Shown here: positions 13,491 to 21,526 of the stretch, piece by piece
Layout of the letters: the number at the start of each line of letters is the position of its first letter
How positions within the stretch are numbered: the first letter of the stretch is position 1
Source of the DNA: a virus
Reading direction: 5' to 3' (one strand)
Virus record (IMG/VR): IMGVR_UViG_3300035698_009461
Coordinates: 1 to 28,533 of that record
DNA length: 28,533 bases
Position numbers and translations under genes: made by a program
The notes under the pieces: model-generated
Database searches by the model: none
The model's input: only the letters and a program-made list of their open reading frames with translations
What the model was told of the DNA's origin: nothing

Positions 13491-16400
13491 TAGACGGGTT
13501 TCCTTGTCATGCCATACGCTCCGGCGAAAGCGTAATCGAGTTCGCCATTGGCCAGGCCTTGACGCACCGCGTCAAGGATCATGATGTCCACGTGCGTTTT
13601 GCCGTCCACTTCGGACGTTTCCACCTGCACCGCTTCGCCGGATGTGCGATGGTCGTGGACGTTCACAGTCACGGCGCCGCCGCTACCACCCGTGCTCCGA
13701 ACGCCCAGCGTGCCGTCTGCCAGGCGCACGGCGGGCATAATGACTTCGGTTCCTGCTTCACCCGCTACGGCGGGCCCGGACTTGGTGTCGAAGTACGTGG
13801 GAGAATTGACCACCGCGCCTTTGTCGAACGCGCCGCCGTCTGCGAACCCGCTGAACGCGCCAGTGAGCGCGCCCATCATGGGTTCCAGGACCATGGTGGA
13901 AATCGAGATCTTGAAGATCTCATCAAGCATGTACTGGACCAGTTCCCCCACGGCCATTTTGCCGGTCTTGACGAACGTCAACAGATCCTCGGCGATCCGG
14001 TCGGTCCACTGTTCGCTGGCCTGCTGGAGTTCGTCCATCATCTTGGCCATGCCCTTGAGTTCTTCCTGGGCTTTTCCTCCCATGAAGCCGAAGGTTTCAG
14101 CCAAAACCTGCACAGCCGCAGTAATTGCAGCAAGCGCAACGCCCCCTTCCGCCAATGCCTTCGCTATTGCAGCCGCCTCAATAGCCACCTTGAGCGCCTT
14201 GAATGCAGTAATAGCAGACTTGATTCCCTGAATAAGGGAGCCGATGCTTGATACCGCTGCTCCGAACTTCTTCGCAGTCGAGTTTCCGACACTGTCTGCC
14301 ACGGAGTTGATCCGGTACCCAAGCTGAGACATGGATTCGCCCCAAGAGACGGCTTGCTCTTGAGCTTCGCTCTCTTTGTCGATCAACATCTGGAATGCCA
14401 CGGCCGACGCGGGGGCGATTTCGTGGAGCTTGTCGATCATGCCTTGCAGCGCGTATGTGCTTTCGTCACGCAGGCCGCTCCAGTAATCCTTTGCTAGAAG
14501 ATTTTGCGCTTCCAAAGACAGATCGCCGGTCATCTTCAACTGCTCAATTTCGGCGGTCATGTCCGCAAACGTGCCGGTAGGCGTGATGCGATCCACGATG
14601 GACTGAGACGCCTTTTCTTGTGCCGCCTGCGCCGCCGCCGCACCGGCGTTCTCGAATCCCGCTACCACGACGCCGAACTCGGGGCCCATGTTCTTGAGCA
14701 GTTCGGTTAGATTCGTGATGGCCTCGCCGCCCCTGCTCTTCATCGTTTCGTAGAGTTGCGCGCCTAGCAGGCTGCCTACGGGGTCGGACATCTTGCCGGC
14801 CTTCTTGAGCGTGTCGATCTTGCCTGTGATGTCGGCCAGGGCCTCTTGTGCGGGGTGGAGGGATAGGTAGATGGACTCGGCCTGCTCTTTGAGACGGTCC
14901 ATCGCGGCCGCCTTGGCTTTGCCGCTCTTGTCCGCGCCTGCAATGCCGCCCGATACAGACTTTTCGACGGCCTTCTTCAAGTCTTCGATCATCTTTTCGG
15001 TGTTGGCCGTGATCTCTTCTGACGTGGGCATCCATCCCGTGAACCATTCCACGACACTATCTTGCAACCGCACCAAGGCGTCACCGCTGATTTCGATACC
15101 GAGATCTTCTTCGAGTTGCTCCTTGAGAGCTTGACCGAACTCGGGCATGAAGTCGGCGACGGTCTTGTAGAGTTCTTTTGCGCCCGCATTGATTTCATAG
15201 CCCCACTGAGAAATGCCGTCTGCGACTTTCTTGCCGCCCTCAGCGATTACGAGACCCCATTCCGAAAGGTAGTCCCGGCTCGCAAGCATGGCGCGGTCCG
15301 CTTCAGTCATGGAGCCTGTCGTGACAAGGGCCTTCCACCAGTCGAAGTAGCCAATTGCCTTGTTCCCGAAATCCTTGATTACGCCGAGCACGCTCGCCGC
15401 TGTGTCCACAAACCCATCGTAGAACTTGCCGATGAAGTCTTTGACCGGTGTCCATGCGGCGGTGAACACGTCATTGATGGTTTTGCCGATGTCCGTCAGA
15501 ATATCGCCCATGCCGCCAAGGTTCTTGTTCCACACCACGCGCCAAGCGTAGACCGCCGCGCCAACGATTGCGATGGCAGCCACCACCCCCGCTACGGGCG
15601 CAAGAATTGACATCCACGCAAAGTTGGCAGAAACTCCGAGGGCGACGAAACCGACCTTCAGCGCCGCCACCGGAAGCGTCAACATCTTCAGGGCCGTGCC
15701 CACGCCCCCAATCAGGAACGACGCTGTAGACATGGCCACAGCAACCGTACCGACCGCGATACCCATTCCCACGAACACCACCGTCCCGAGCGCGACCTGC
15801 GCTATCAGCCGACCATGGCTCTTGATCCACTCCGTAATCTCTTCGTTGTAAATGGACAGGTAGTCGTTGACCGCCCCGAGCCCCTTCTTCATGTACGCGA
15901 AGATCCCCGAGTTCATGACGGTGTAGCGGAACATGAGCCACTTGTCCTGAATCATCGAGATCTGGCCAGCCCACGTCTCTTTCAGTTTTTCGGTTGTGCC
16001 ACGAAACTTAGATTCAACATCGCTCCATGATTCGACAAGCTTCTTCCTCGTTTCCTCTGCCGAATAGGACACGCCCGCTTGGAATCCAAGCATTGCGAGG
16101 ATGCCGCGCTCGCGGAACATGTCGGCCGTCTGCGCGCCAGCCGAGAACATGCGGATGAATTGCCCCATGGTTTCGCGCAGACCAAAGCCCGACGCCGCAG
16201 CCAAGTCGCCGATGAGTGGCATCCACGCTTTGACTTCGTCGACGCCCCCTCTCACGATTCCAGAAAGCTGTGTTGCCGCGCCCATGACTTGCTCGAACTG
16301 AAAAGGAACGCGCCCAGCGTAGTCGGCCATCTCCTGAAACATCCGATTGCCTTCTGCCTGCGAGCGGAGCAGTACGCTCAGGCGCACTTGATACTGTTCC

Positions 16401-16651
16401 ATGGTGCTTGTTGCTTGTACGAACGAACGCCCTACCAGCGCCAGCCCAGCCGCCGCCACCCCGGACATCATCCCGAGCCTCTTCCCGAAGTCCGTGAAGT
16501 CTTTCGCGACTGCCCGGACGCGCGCCCCGGTGTTGGCAATATCTTTGCGCACGTCTACAAGGCCGCGTTTGACTTGCTTGATCCGCTCCTGCCACTTCTT
16601 GCGGATGTCCAGGACCATCTCGGCTTTGATTGATCCGACGCTGTTGGACAT
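13490..16651 (-). CDS. Tape measure protein
   Basis: A 1053-residue protein, the longest helical one here, directly after the tail chaperone frames. Residues ~1-110 are a charged coiled-coil-like region (WQERIKQVKRGLVDVRKDI). About 285-370 hold hydrophobic helices (VALGTVVFVGMGIAVGTVAV; LAPVAGVVAAIAIVGAAVYA) as used for DNA passage through the membrane. Ala/Glu-rich helices fill 450-920. The C-terminus (GFADGGAFDKGAVVNSPTYF, then GPAVAGEAGTEVIMPA) is the typical lambda H-type ending. GAGG precedes the ATG. In this family, length sets tail length; using about 1.5 angstrom per residue gives a tail of roughly 150 nm, which is an inference. Confidence 0.95.
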   Translation of the reverse strand: MSNSVGSIKAEMVLDIRKKWQERIKQVKRGLVDVRKDIANTGARVRAVAKDFTDFGKRLGMMSGVAAAGLALVGRSFVQATSTMEQYQVRLSVLLRSQAEGNRMFQEMADYAGRVPFQFEQVMGAATQLSGIVRGGVDEVKAWMPLIGDLAAASGFGLRETMGQFIRMFSAGAQTADMFRERGILAMLGFQAGVSYSAEETRKKLVESWSDVESKFRGTTEKLKETWAGQISMIQDKWLMFRYTVMNSGIFAYMKKGLGAVNDYLSIYNEEITEWIKSHGRLIAQVALGTVVFVGMGIAVGTVAVAMSTASFLIGGVGTALKMLTLPVAALKVGFVALGVSANFAWMSILAPVAGVVAAIAIVGAAVYAWRVVWNKNLGGMGDILTDIGKTINDVFTAAWTPVKDFIGKFYDGFVDTAASVLGVIKDFGNKAIGYFDWWKALVTTGSMTEADRAMLASRDYLSEWGLVIAEGGKKVADGISQWGYEINAGAKELYKTVADFMPEFGQALKEQLEEDLGIEISGDALVRLQDSVVEWFTGWMPTSEEITANTEKMIEDLKKAVEKSVSGGIAGADKSGKAKAAAMDRLKEQAESIYLSLHPAQEALADITGKIDTLKKAGKMSDPVGSLLGAQLYETMKSRGGEAITNLTELLKNMGPEFGVVVAGFENAGAAAAQAAQEKASQSIVDRITPTGTFADMTAEIEQLKMTGDLSLEAQNLLAKDYWSGLRDESTYALQGMIDKLHEIAPASAVAFQMLIDKESEAQEQAVSWGESMSQLGYRINSVADSVGNSTAKKFGAAVSSIGSLIQGIKSAITAFKALKVAIEAAAIAKALAEGGVALAAITAAVQVLAETFGFMGGKAQEELKGMAKMMDELQQASEQWTDRIAEDLLTFVKTGKMAVGELVQYMLDEIFKISISTMVLEPMMGALTGAFSGFADGGAFDKGAVVNSPTYFDTKSGPAVAGEAGTEVIMPAVRLADGTLGVRSTGGSGGAVTVNVHDHRTSGEAVQVETSEVDGKTHVDIMILDAVRQGLANGELDYAFAGAYGMTRKPV

Positions 16652-16655
16652 GTCG

Positions 16656-16946
16656 TTACCTCTTCTTGTGGCCTAGGATGGACATCAACTCTTCACGGTT
16701 ACGCCGCCACTCGGCTTTCTGCGCCTTGCTCGCCGCGTCCGGGTCAACGTCTTCAACCAGCTTCGTTTCCGCCACCAACCGTTTCATGGCGTCTTGCCGC
16801 GCTTCTTGCGTCCACCACGGGTACGTCGACGCATCGAACGCTTCTATCTGGCGCCGTGCATGCCACCGTGTCGCTTCGTCGTGCCAAACTTCCGAATCCT
16901 GCCTGCTCAGTCCGAGCAGTTCACGGAGCCGGAACCCCGGGAACAC
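16656..16946 (-). CDS. Tail assembly chaperone, T-like frame (probably made by -1 frameshift)
   Basis: The frame from GTG 16946 encodes 96 residues: FPGFRLRELLGLSRQDSEVW, then WWTQEARQDAMKRLVAETK and a basic end. Downstream tail-chaperone frames often have this Leu-rich start. No good ribosome binding site precedes the GTG. The same frame is open further upstream, overlapping about 80 bases of the preceding chaperone gene in the -1 phase, with no ATG. That is the lambda G/GT arrangement, in which a small fraction of ribosomes slip back and make a fusion. It ends 4 bases before the tape measure ATG. A stand-alone product from GTG is the alternative. Confidence 0.7.
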   Translation of the reverse strand: MFPGFRLRELLGLSRQDSEVWHDEATRWHARRQIEAFDASTYPWWTQEARQDAMKRLVAETKLVEDVDPDAASKAQKAEWRRNREELMSILGHKKR

Positions 16947-16960
16947 GGCCCATATGTGGG

Positions 16961-17269
16961 CTAACCTCTCCGCCCTTTGCCGCGCGAGGCTTTTCTCATA
17001 GGGTCCGTGGAGTTTTCCATGATGAAATTCAGCGGACCCATCAGCTTGCGGAGTTCAATGCCTGCGAAGGCTTCCGGGTCTGTGTTCGTGAGCAAGGCGA
17101 GCTGCCTCGATACGGACGCCACCGGACCGAGACCGTCGATCTCGGCGATGGCCTCGATTTCGTCGAAGACTTCGTCCGTCATCGGAATCACGGAGTATTC
17201 CGTGCCGCCCAGCGTGAACGTCACCGGGTTTCGCAATTGGCTTGCCGTGTCTGCATTGAAATGTGGCAT
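16961..17269 (-). CDS. Tail assembly chaperone, G-like
   Basis: A 102-residue protein. The N-terminus (ADTASQLRNPVTFTLGGTEY, SVIPMTDEVFDEIEAI) and the helical end (AGIELRKLMGPLNFIMENST) fit small tail chaperones encoded between the tail tube and tape measure in siphophages, which coat the tape measure during tail assembly. GAGGGG lies 9 bases before the ATG. It is the zero frame of the likely G/GT frameshift pair. Confidence 0.75.
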   Translation of the reverse strand: MPHFNADTASQLRNPVTFTLGGTEYSVIPMTDEVFDEIEAIAEIDGLGPVASVSRQLALLTNTDPEAFAGIELRKLMGPLNFIMENSTDPMRKASRGKGRRG

Positions 17270-17297
17270 TGTTCTTTTCCCCTCATGGGTTGTCCCT

Positions 17298-17331
17298 GGG
17301 GGCGTACCGCGCGAAATGCCGGTACGCCCCC
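17298..17331 (-). promoter_or_regulatory. 12-bp perfect stem-loop after the tail tube gene
   Basis: GGGGGCGTACCG (17298-17309) pairs perfectly with CGGTACGCCCCC (17320-17331) across a 10-base loop. It lies 15 bases after the tail tube stop, between that gene and the chaperone. There is no T-run on either strand, so it is not a simple terminator. A role in stabilising the 3' end of the abundant tail tube mRNA, or in partial attenuation before the low-demand chaperone and tape measure genes, is likely. Confidence 0.75.
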
Positions 17332-17346
17332 AAGCGGGTCAGTTGA

Positions 17347-17889
17347 TTACGCGACGTATCCGAACTGCGCGAGCACATTAACGGCGTACTCGGGCGAGCC
17401 CGAATTGTAGAGATGGCCGTCCGCGGCGATGTCGGCCGCAAGGACCGGCAACGCCTGGATGTCGAACGCGAAAACCTTCTGGTTTTGCAGCTCGAAAGGA
17501 GTATCGATCTCGGCCGAAATAACACCCTTGGGGATGTACAGCCAATCGGCCGCGGTGACGCTGACAGTGCCCTCTTCGACCGGCTTCAAAATGATCTCGG
17601 CCGCATCGTCGGCAAGGTCTTTGCCTGTGCGGTCCGAGATGACCAGCTTTGTGGTTGTCACCGTCCCGCCTGTGAGTAACGCGAGCTGTGCAAGGGTGGC
17701 CTCTGTGACCGCGCCCTTCACGCCCGCGTCCGTGCCGGTTACGACGATTGCACGTGCCGTATCACCGGTAACGTCGGCCTTCGTTGTGACTTTGCCCTCC
17801 TTCAACCTGAAGGTAGCACCGCCGTGGATCAGGCCAACACTGACCCCGCCAACGTATACGTTGCACGGGCCTATGTTTTTGCTCCACAT
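17347..17889 (-). CDS. Major tail (tube) protein
   Basis: A 180-residue, beta-rich protein of tail tube type: NVYVGGVSVGLIHGGATFRL at the start, LKPVEEGTVSVTAADWLYIP in the middle, VLAADIAADGHLYNSG near the end. Hexamers would stack to form the tail tube. It lies between the tail terminator and the chaperone pair, the normal slot for lambda V-type proteins. GGAG precedes the ATG at about 11 bases. There is no extra C-terminal Ig-like domain. Confidence 0.85.
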   Translation of the reverse strand: MWSKNIGPCNVYVGGVSVGLIHGGATFRLKEGKVTTKADVTGDTARAIVVTGTDAGVKGAVTEATLAQLALLTGGTVTTTKLVISDRTGKDLADDAAEIILKPVEEGTVSVTAADWLYIPKGVISAEIDTPFELQNQKVFAFDIQALPVLAADIAADGHLYNSGSPEYAVNVLAQFGYVA

Positions 17890-17892
17890 CGT

Positions 17893-18282
17893 TTAGTTTT
17901 CTCCTACACGAGCGGTCACCGTCGCGTTCGCGCTGAACTTGCTCCGGTTCTTCTCGTCGGTTCCGATGTCGGCCAGTTCGCTACAGTCCGCATCGTATAC
18001 ATACCAGCCATCAAGCTGGACACCCTGCATATCAAATAGTGCATCGTTCACGAGCGTGGCGCGCGTCCATGCAGTCTTGTAGGACGGGCCACGGCCGATG
18101 ACCTGGAACCGGCGCTGGCGCTTGTTCCGGTTGTAGCCATCGCGCGGCATGGGCACGCGCTCCATCAGGCAGGCGGCCAGGTCGAGCGCACCCGCCGGGA
18201 TACGGCCAAAGTGAATGGACGTTCCAAGAACAAGGCCTGTCTCGATCGCCAGATACCTCGTCACCGCCTCAAGAAGATCCAT
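17893..18282 (-). CDS. Tail terminator / tail completion protein
   Basis: A 129-residue protein. The opening (MDLLEAVTRYLAIETGLVLG), the middle (RRFQVIGRGPSYKTAW...LVNDALFD) and the final KFSANATVTARV match the pattern of small siphophage completion proteins that cap the tail at the head-proximal end (lambda U slot). Its start overlaps the 3' end of the upstream gp10-like gene by 14 bases, and its stop is just before the tail tube start. I assign it mainly from gene order and general pattern. Confidence 0.75.
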   Translation of the reverse strand: MDLLEAVTRYLAIETGLVLGTSIHFGRIPAGALDLAACLMERVPMPRDGYNRNKRQRRFQVIGRGPSYKTAWTRATLVNDALFDMQGVQLDGWYVYDADCSELADIGTDEKNRSKFSANATVTARVGEN

Positions 18283-18754
18283 GGCTCAGGCCCTCCTCGA
18301 TGGCTTTGGCGGCGATGGCCTTGAAGTCGGGGGCGTTTCCGAACAACTTCTCTTCGAGGAACTTGCCGCCGGAACCGGGTTCGACGAACTCAAAATCTGG
18401 ATTCTCGTGTAAGTGGGTCGCATAGGGCGTATTGAATCCGGTCGCCATAACGATTACGCCCGGGCCAACCTTCGATCCCGGGCTTGCCATCGGCTGGCCG
18501 TCGCAAACGTCGTTCCTCTTCGTTGGGAGGCCAAGATCCGCTGCCGTGCCCGTGGGCATGTTATCCACGTGGACAGAGCCCGAGCCGCGTAGCGTGCCCT
18601 CGTCCAGCGGCGCCGTGGGCTGTTTCGTGATGGCGAGGTACAGGAGATGCATACCGGCCAACGCCATGCCCTTGGCCGCGGACTTCTCCAGTTGCTTGTC
18701 CGTGCGGTCCAGGCCTTCCATGACTTCCGATATGTCAATGGTCATGCCGTTCAT
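18269..18754 (-). CDS. HK97 gp10-like head-tail connector / minor virion protein
   Basis: A 161-residue protein. The N-terminal helix (MEGLDRTDKQLEKSAAKGMA) is followed by PLDEGTLRGSGSVHV and the signature NTPYATHLHENPDFEF, then GSGGKFLEEKL and a C-terminal helix. The small-to-large residue pattern around YA-HxHE and G-GKFLE is typical of gp10-type proteins, which sit at the head-tail interface. The ATG overlaps the upstream stop (ATGA). Confidence 0.8.
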   Translation of the reverse strand: MNGMTIDISEVMEGLDRTDKQLEKSAAKGMALAGMHLLYLAITKQPTAPLDEGTLRGSGSVHVDNMPTGTAADLGLPTKRNDVCDGQPMASPGSKVGPGVIVMATGFNTPYATHLHENPDFEFVEPGSGGKFLEEKLFGNAPDFKAIAAKAIEEGLSHGSS

Positions 18755-19536
18755 GCGATGGCCACCTTGTAACCGAGGATCCGGGAAAAGACCTTGATTT
18801 CGCGGTAGGACAGGATCGCGTGCTCGACGCCATCAATTCGGAACTTGTCCTCGCCGGGGGTAGGCTTGCTGGCCATGTCGACGGTGGCGGCCGCGAGGCG
18901 TTCGGTGCCGCTCTGGTCAACCACGCGGCGTTCCCCCCACTCGACACGAGCGGAGATGGTCGTTTCGGTAGTCGTGCCGGGTTCGCCCAATTCGTCCAGG
19001 GCGGCGGCCTGAATCCACACAATCGAATCTCGTCTGTATGCGGTTCCATCTGAGGAAGCCACAGTCGCCGCGCTGTACGTGCGCGTGAACTGCGCCGCGG
19101 CCACGTTATCGTTGCCCGCCCCGTCCACACAGACAGCCGCCGCAATGTCCGCCGTGACTTCGCCATTCACTGTCGGTGTGATATCGAACGTGTAGTCGGC
19201 GCCACTGCCTGCGAAATTGCCAGCCGTGCCGTTGGTGACGACGATGTCAGTGAGCACGAAACCTGTTACAGACTCAGAGAAGGTGATAACGCACGCGATT
19301 GGACTATCGTTGGTGTAGCCGATTGCCGCGCTCGAAATACACGGCAGGGGATCGACTGTGTCTACAACATCAAGCGCGCCTTCAAACTCTGTCCCGCCGC
19401 CCCCGTACGTGGTGCCGTCGCGCACGTCGGACTCTGCGGCGCTTGCGTAATCGCCCCTAGCTCGTACCAACACGTCATCCGCGTCGAGGCCGAGCGGCCA
19501 GCCGAGCGTCCTGATATTTCCAGTCATGATCGCCAT
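18751..19536 (-). CDS. Head-tail connector carrying an inserted Ig-like domain
   Basis: A 261-residue protein in three parts. Residues 1-58 are a short head (DDVLVRARGDYASAAE, TYGGGGTEFEGALDVV). Residues ~63-155 form a bacterial Ig-like (Bap-type) domain: CVITFSESVTGFVLTDIVVT, TNGTAGNFAGSGADYTFDIT, VDGAGNDNVAAAQF. Residues ~160-261 look like a head-tail joining protein (VEWGERRVVDQSGTERLAAA, KVFSRILGYKVAIA). Ig-like domains on virions often bind host-surface or mucus glycans weakly. It starts in TAATG overlap and ends in ATGA overlap, so it is firmly in the operon between the repetitive 334-residue protein and gp10. Confidence 0.7.
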   Translation of the reverse strand: MAIMTGNIRTLGWPLGLDADDVLVRARGDYASAAESDVRDGTTYGGGGTEFEGALDVVDTVDPLPCISSAAIGYTNDSPIACVITFSESVTGFVLTDIVVTNGTAGNFAGSGADYTFDITPTVNGEVTADIAAAVCVDGAGNDNVAAAQFTRTYSAATVASSDGTAYRRDSIVWIQAAALDELGEPGTTTETTISARVEWGERRVVDQSGTERLAAATVDMASKPTPGEDKFRIDGVEHAILSYREIKVFSRILGYKVAIA

Positions 19537-20540
19537 TACGAGACCGTTACCGTCCTATCAGTGTCGTTCCACACGATCGACAGGCGAGTTGTGGCCGTCC
19601 CGGGATCTTTGATGGTGAATTCCGTCCCCGCAACGTTGCCCGTTACGTCGCCCGCCGCCGCCGCATAGATCACCTTGTATGACGTTGCTGCTTCAAGCGC
19701 AGTAATCACCGCCGCCGCGTCGTGAGTGCTGAATCCTGCGGCCGTGGCCCAAGTGCTGTCGCCGTGCGTTTCGACCGCCGCCAACTCCACGCTTGTGGCT
19801 ATCGCCGATACGTCCGCCTTGCTCGCCGTGCGGCTTGCGCTGTCAGTAGTAACCTCGAAGCCGAATGCCGTCAACGTTTTCGTCGCTGCGCCCCAGACTG
19901 CCGTCGCTATATCGGCCACCAACGTGCCGAACGAACTCAGCGTCCGTGTGCCAACAGACCAAACGTCCGCCGCTGCGTGCGTGCTGAAACCCGTCGCCTT
20001 GTAATCGGCTGGCGTGCTTAGCTCACGACTACCTACAGACCATACATTAGCCGCCGCGTGCGTGCTCGCACTATCCGTTCCGCGCATCACATCAGATGCC
20101 ACAAGCGTGGGGGTCGCCACGTCAAACAACTTCTTGAACGCAGCCGCAAGGTATCCGGCGCTGGTCTCTGTCAAGGCTGTACCCAAAATCGCCGCGGCGT
20201 CTACTTCAAGCGTGTCTGCGCCGAATAGTGAATCCCAAACGTTCGCAGGCAAGACCATGAAATCGTTCCACACCGGCAACGCGCCGGATTCGTGGATATG
20301 TACGCGCACCGTGCCTAGCGTGGCTGTATCGGTATCGTCAAGCGGTACGCCGTAGTTGCCTTTTTCGTCGTGCGTCGCCCCGGCTGCGTTGTGGGTCTGT
20401 GCAAATGCGCCACCGTTTTTGCTCACGCGGATGTCTGCCTGCGAAATAGTGAGCGCATCCTCCACCGTGTTCCCATCTGTCGAATCGAGGAACGGCCCCA
20501 TTTTTATGGTCACTGCGGTGGACTGTTTAAGCCAAAACAT
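19536..20540 (-). CDS. Repetitive virion-type protein of unknown role
   Basis: A 334-residue protein. Residues 1-120 (FWLKQSTAVTIKMGPFLDST, LTISQADIRVSKNGGAFAQT, ESGALPVWNDFMVLPANVWD) form an N-terminal domain I have seen repeatedly in uncharacterised phage virion-region proteins. The rest has short repeats: STHAAANVWSVGSREL, STHAAADVWSVGTRTL, DIATAVWGAATKTL, then GFSTHDAAAVITAL. The last ~50 residues are beta-rich (TKLSIVW-like, DTDRTVTVS). Repeats of this kind suggest a solenoid or trimeric shaft, so a head fibre or neck whisker is possible. Both ends use TAATG coupling. Confidence 0.7.
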   Translation of the reverse strand: MFWLKQSTAVTIKMGPFLDSTDGNTVEDALTISQADIRVSKNGGAFAQTHNAAGATHDEKGNYGVPLDDTDTATLGTVRVHIHESGALPVWNDFMVLPANVWDSLFGADTLEVDAAAILGTALTETSAGYLAAAFKKLFDVATPTLVASDVMRGTDSASTHAAANVWSVGSRELSTPADYKATGFSTHAAADVWSVGTRTLSSFGTLVADIATAVWGAATKTLTAFGFEVTTDSASRTASKADVSAIATSVELAAVETHGDSTWATAAGFSTHDAAAVITALEAATSYKVIYAAAAGDVTGNVAGTEFTIKDPGTATTRLSIVWNDTDRTVTVS

Positions 20541-21295
20541 TACGCTACCCTCGTGTTATGGTAGTGGTGCATCATTGCTGGGATGTATGTCGCGGCTGCG
20601 CCTGTAGGCACCCATATCCTGCGTGCTGGTGCGCGGAACGCGGCGTAGGGGTCTATGTAGAGGTCTTGGATTTCGTTAGGAGTTAGAGCGCGGTTGTAGA
20701 TGCCAAAACTATGAATACCACCAAGCCAACGACCTTCATAGCTAAAACGCTGTCCTATATGTAGTATACTAGCCAATCCCCCACCATGCGCTGTATCAGT
20801 GGTGTAATATTGTATCCCGTTTTTGTAATAAATTTGCTTATCACTTGACCGTGCATCATCAAACGAAATAGCACAAGTAGTCGTTTCTCCGTTTGGAATC
20901 CAATCTTCAGGAACGTTCGCTATTCCGTTTCCGCTGAGATACAGTTGCCATGCGCCAGTAGCGCGGTGCCACAACAAATAGCGGGTCGAACCCTCACTAT
21001 CAAATATATATTTAACTACATTTGCGGCAAAATTGCGCCGTACAGTAAACGTGATTGTCCCGCTCGTTAGTAACCCCGCGTTTTGCGGCCACACACCTAC
21101 TAGATAATCATTTGTGCCATCGAGTACGGCCCCTTTTGCATCCCAACCAACGGAACCCGTGCAGTCGTTGCCGTGCCCGCTCATGTCGTGCGCAATGATT
21201 CCGCCGCGCTCGTTGAGCAGCCACGCGCCGACCAGGTCGTCTGCAAACGAGTGACTGCGGTCTAGCTGCGCGCCTATGGGGGGTTTGAGTAGCAT
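20540..21295 (-). CDS. LamG (concanavalin A-like) domain protein
   Basis: A 251-residue protein with one LamG/pentraxin-type jelly roll over residues ~15-230. It starts with DDLVGAWLLNERGG, continues with HDMSGHGNDCTGSVGWD and LDGTNDYL, and ends with GGIHSFGIYNRALTPNEIQD. This ending is the standard Laminin_G_3 signature. These domains bind glycans, so a virion head or neck decoration that sticks to surface carbohydrate is likely. It has no signal peptide. It begins immediately after the stop of the 70-residue gene, and its own stop overlaps the next ATG. Much of the gene is 33-47% G+C in the stretches I counted, far below its neighbours, a sign of recent acquisition. Confidence 0.85.
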   Translation of the reverse strand: MLLKPPIGAQLDRSHSFADDLVGAWLLNERGGIIAHDMSGHGNDCTGSVGWDAKGAVLDGTNDYLVGVWPQNAGLLTSGTITFTVRRNFAANVVKYIFDSEGSTRYLLWHRATGAWQLYLSGNGIANVPEDWIPNGETTTCAISFDDARSSDKQIYYKNGIQYYTTDTAHGGGLASILHIGQRFSYEGRWLGGIHSFGIYNRALTPNEIQDLYIDPYAAFRAPARRIWVPTGAAATYIPAMMHHYHNTRVA

Positions 21296-21508
21296 TTATT
21301 TAGCCTTGGGGCTCCCAATAGAAAGAAGCAAATCGAGCTTCTTTACATAAGCCTGAATGTCCAATTTGTCATACCAGACTCTATACATAGATTGGAGCAG
21401 TTCAGTGTTTCTGGCGGGTACCTTTACAGGCTCAAGTTCTTCACCAATCCACATGCCCACGATTCCGTTCTGGAGGAGGTGCTCAATGTTTAGTTGCATT
21501 GTGCTCAT
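21296..21508 (-). CDS. Small protein of unknown function
   Basis: A 70-residue protein (MSTMQLNIEHLLQNGIVGMW, then TELLQSMYRVWYDKLDIQAY, then a basic end). It is probably all-alpha. AAGGAG precedes the ATG, and its TAA directly abuts the LamG gene ATG. It shares the lower G+C of the LamG gene, so the two probably arrived together. I do not recognise a family. Confidence 0.65.
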   Translation of the reverse strand: MSTMQLNIEHLLQNGIVGMWIGEELEPVKVPARNTELLQSMYRVWYDKLDIQAYVKKLDLLLSIGSPKAK

Positions 21509-21526
21509 AAGTAGATTCTCCTTCTG

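Noticed and set aside
13364-14251. 295-residue plus-strand frame opposite the tape measure end
   Set aside because: Antisense to a clear tape measure C-terminus; no domain seen.
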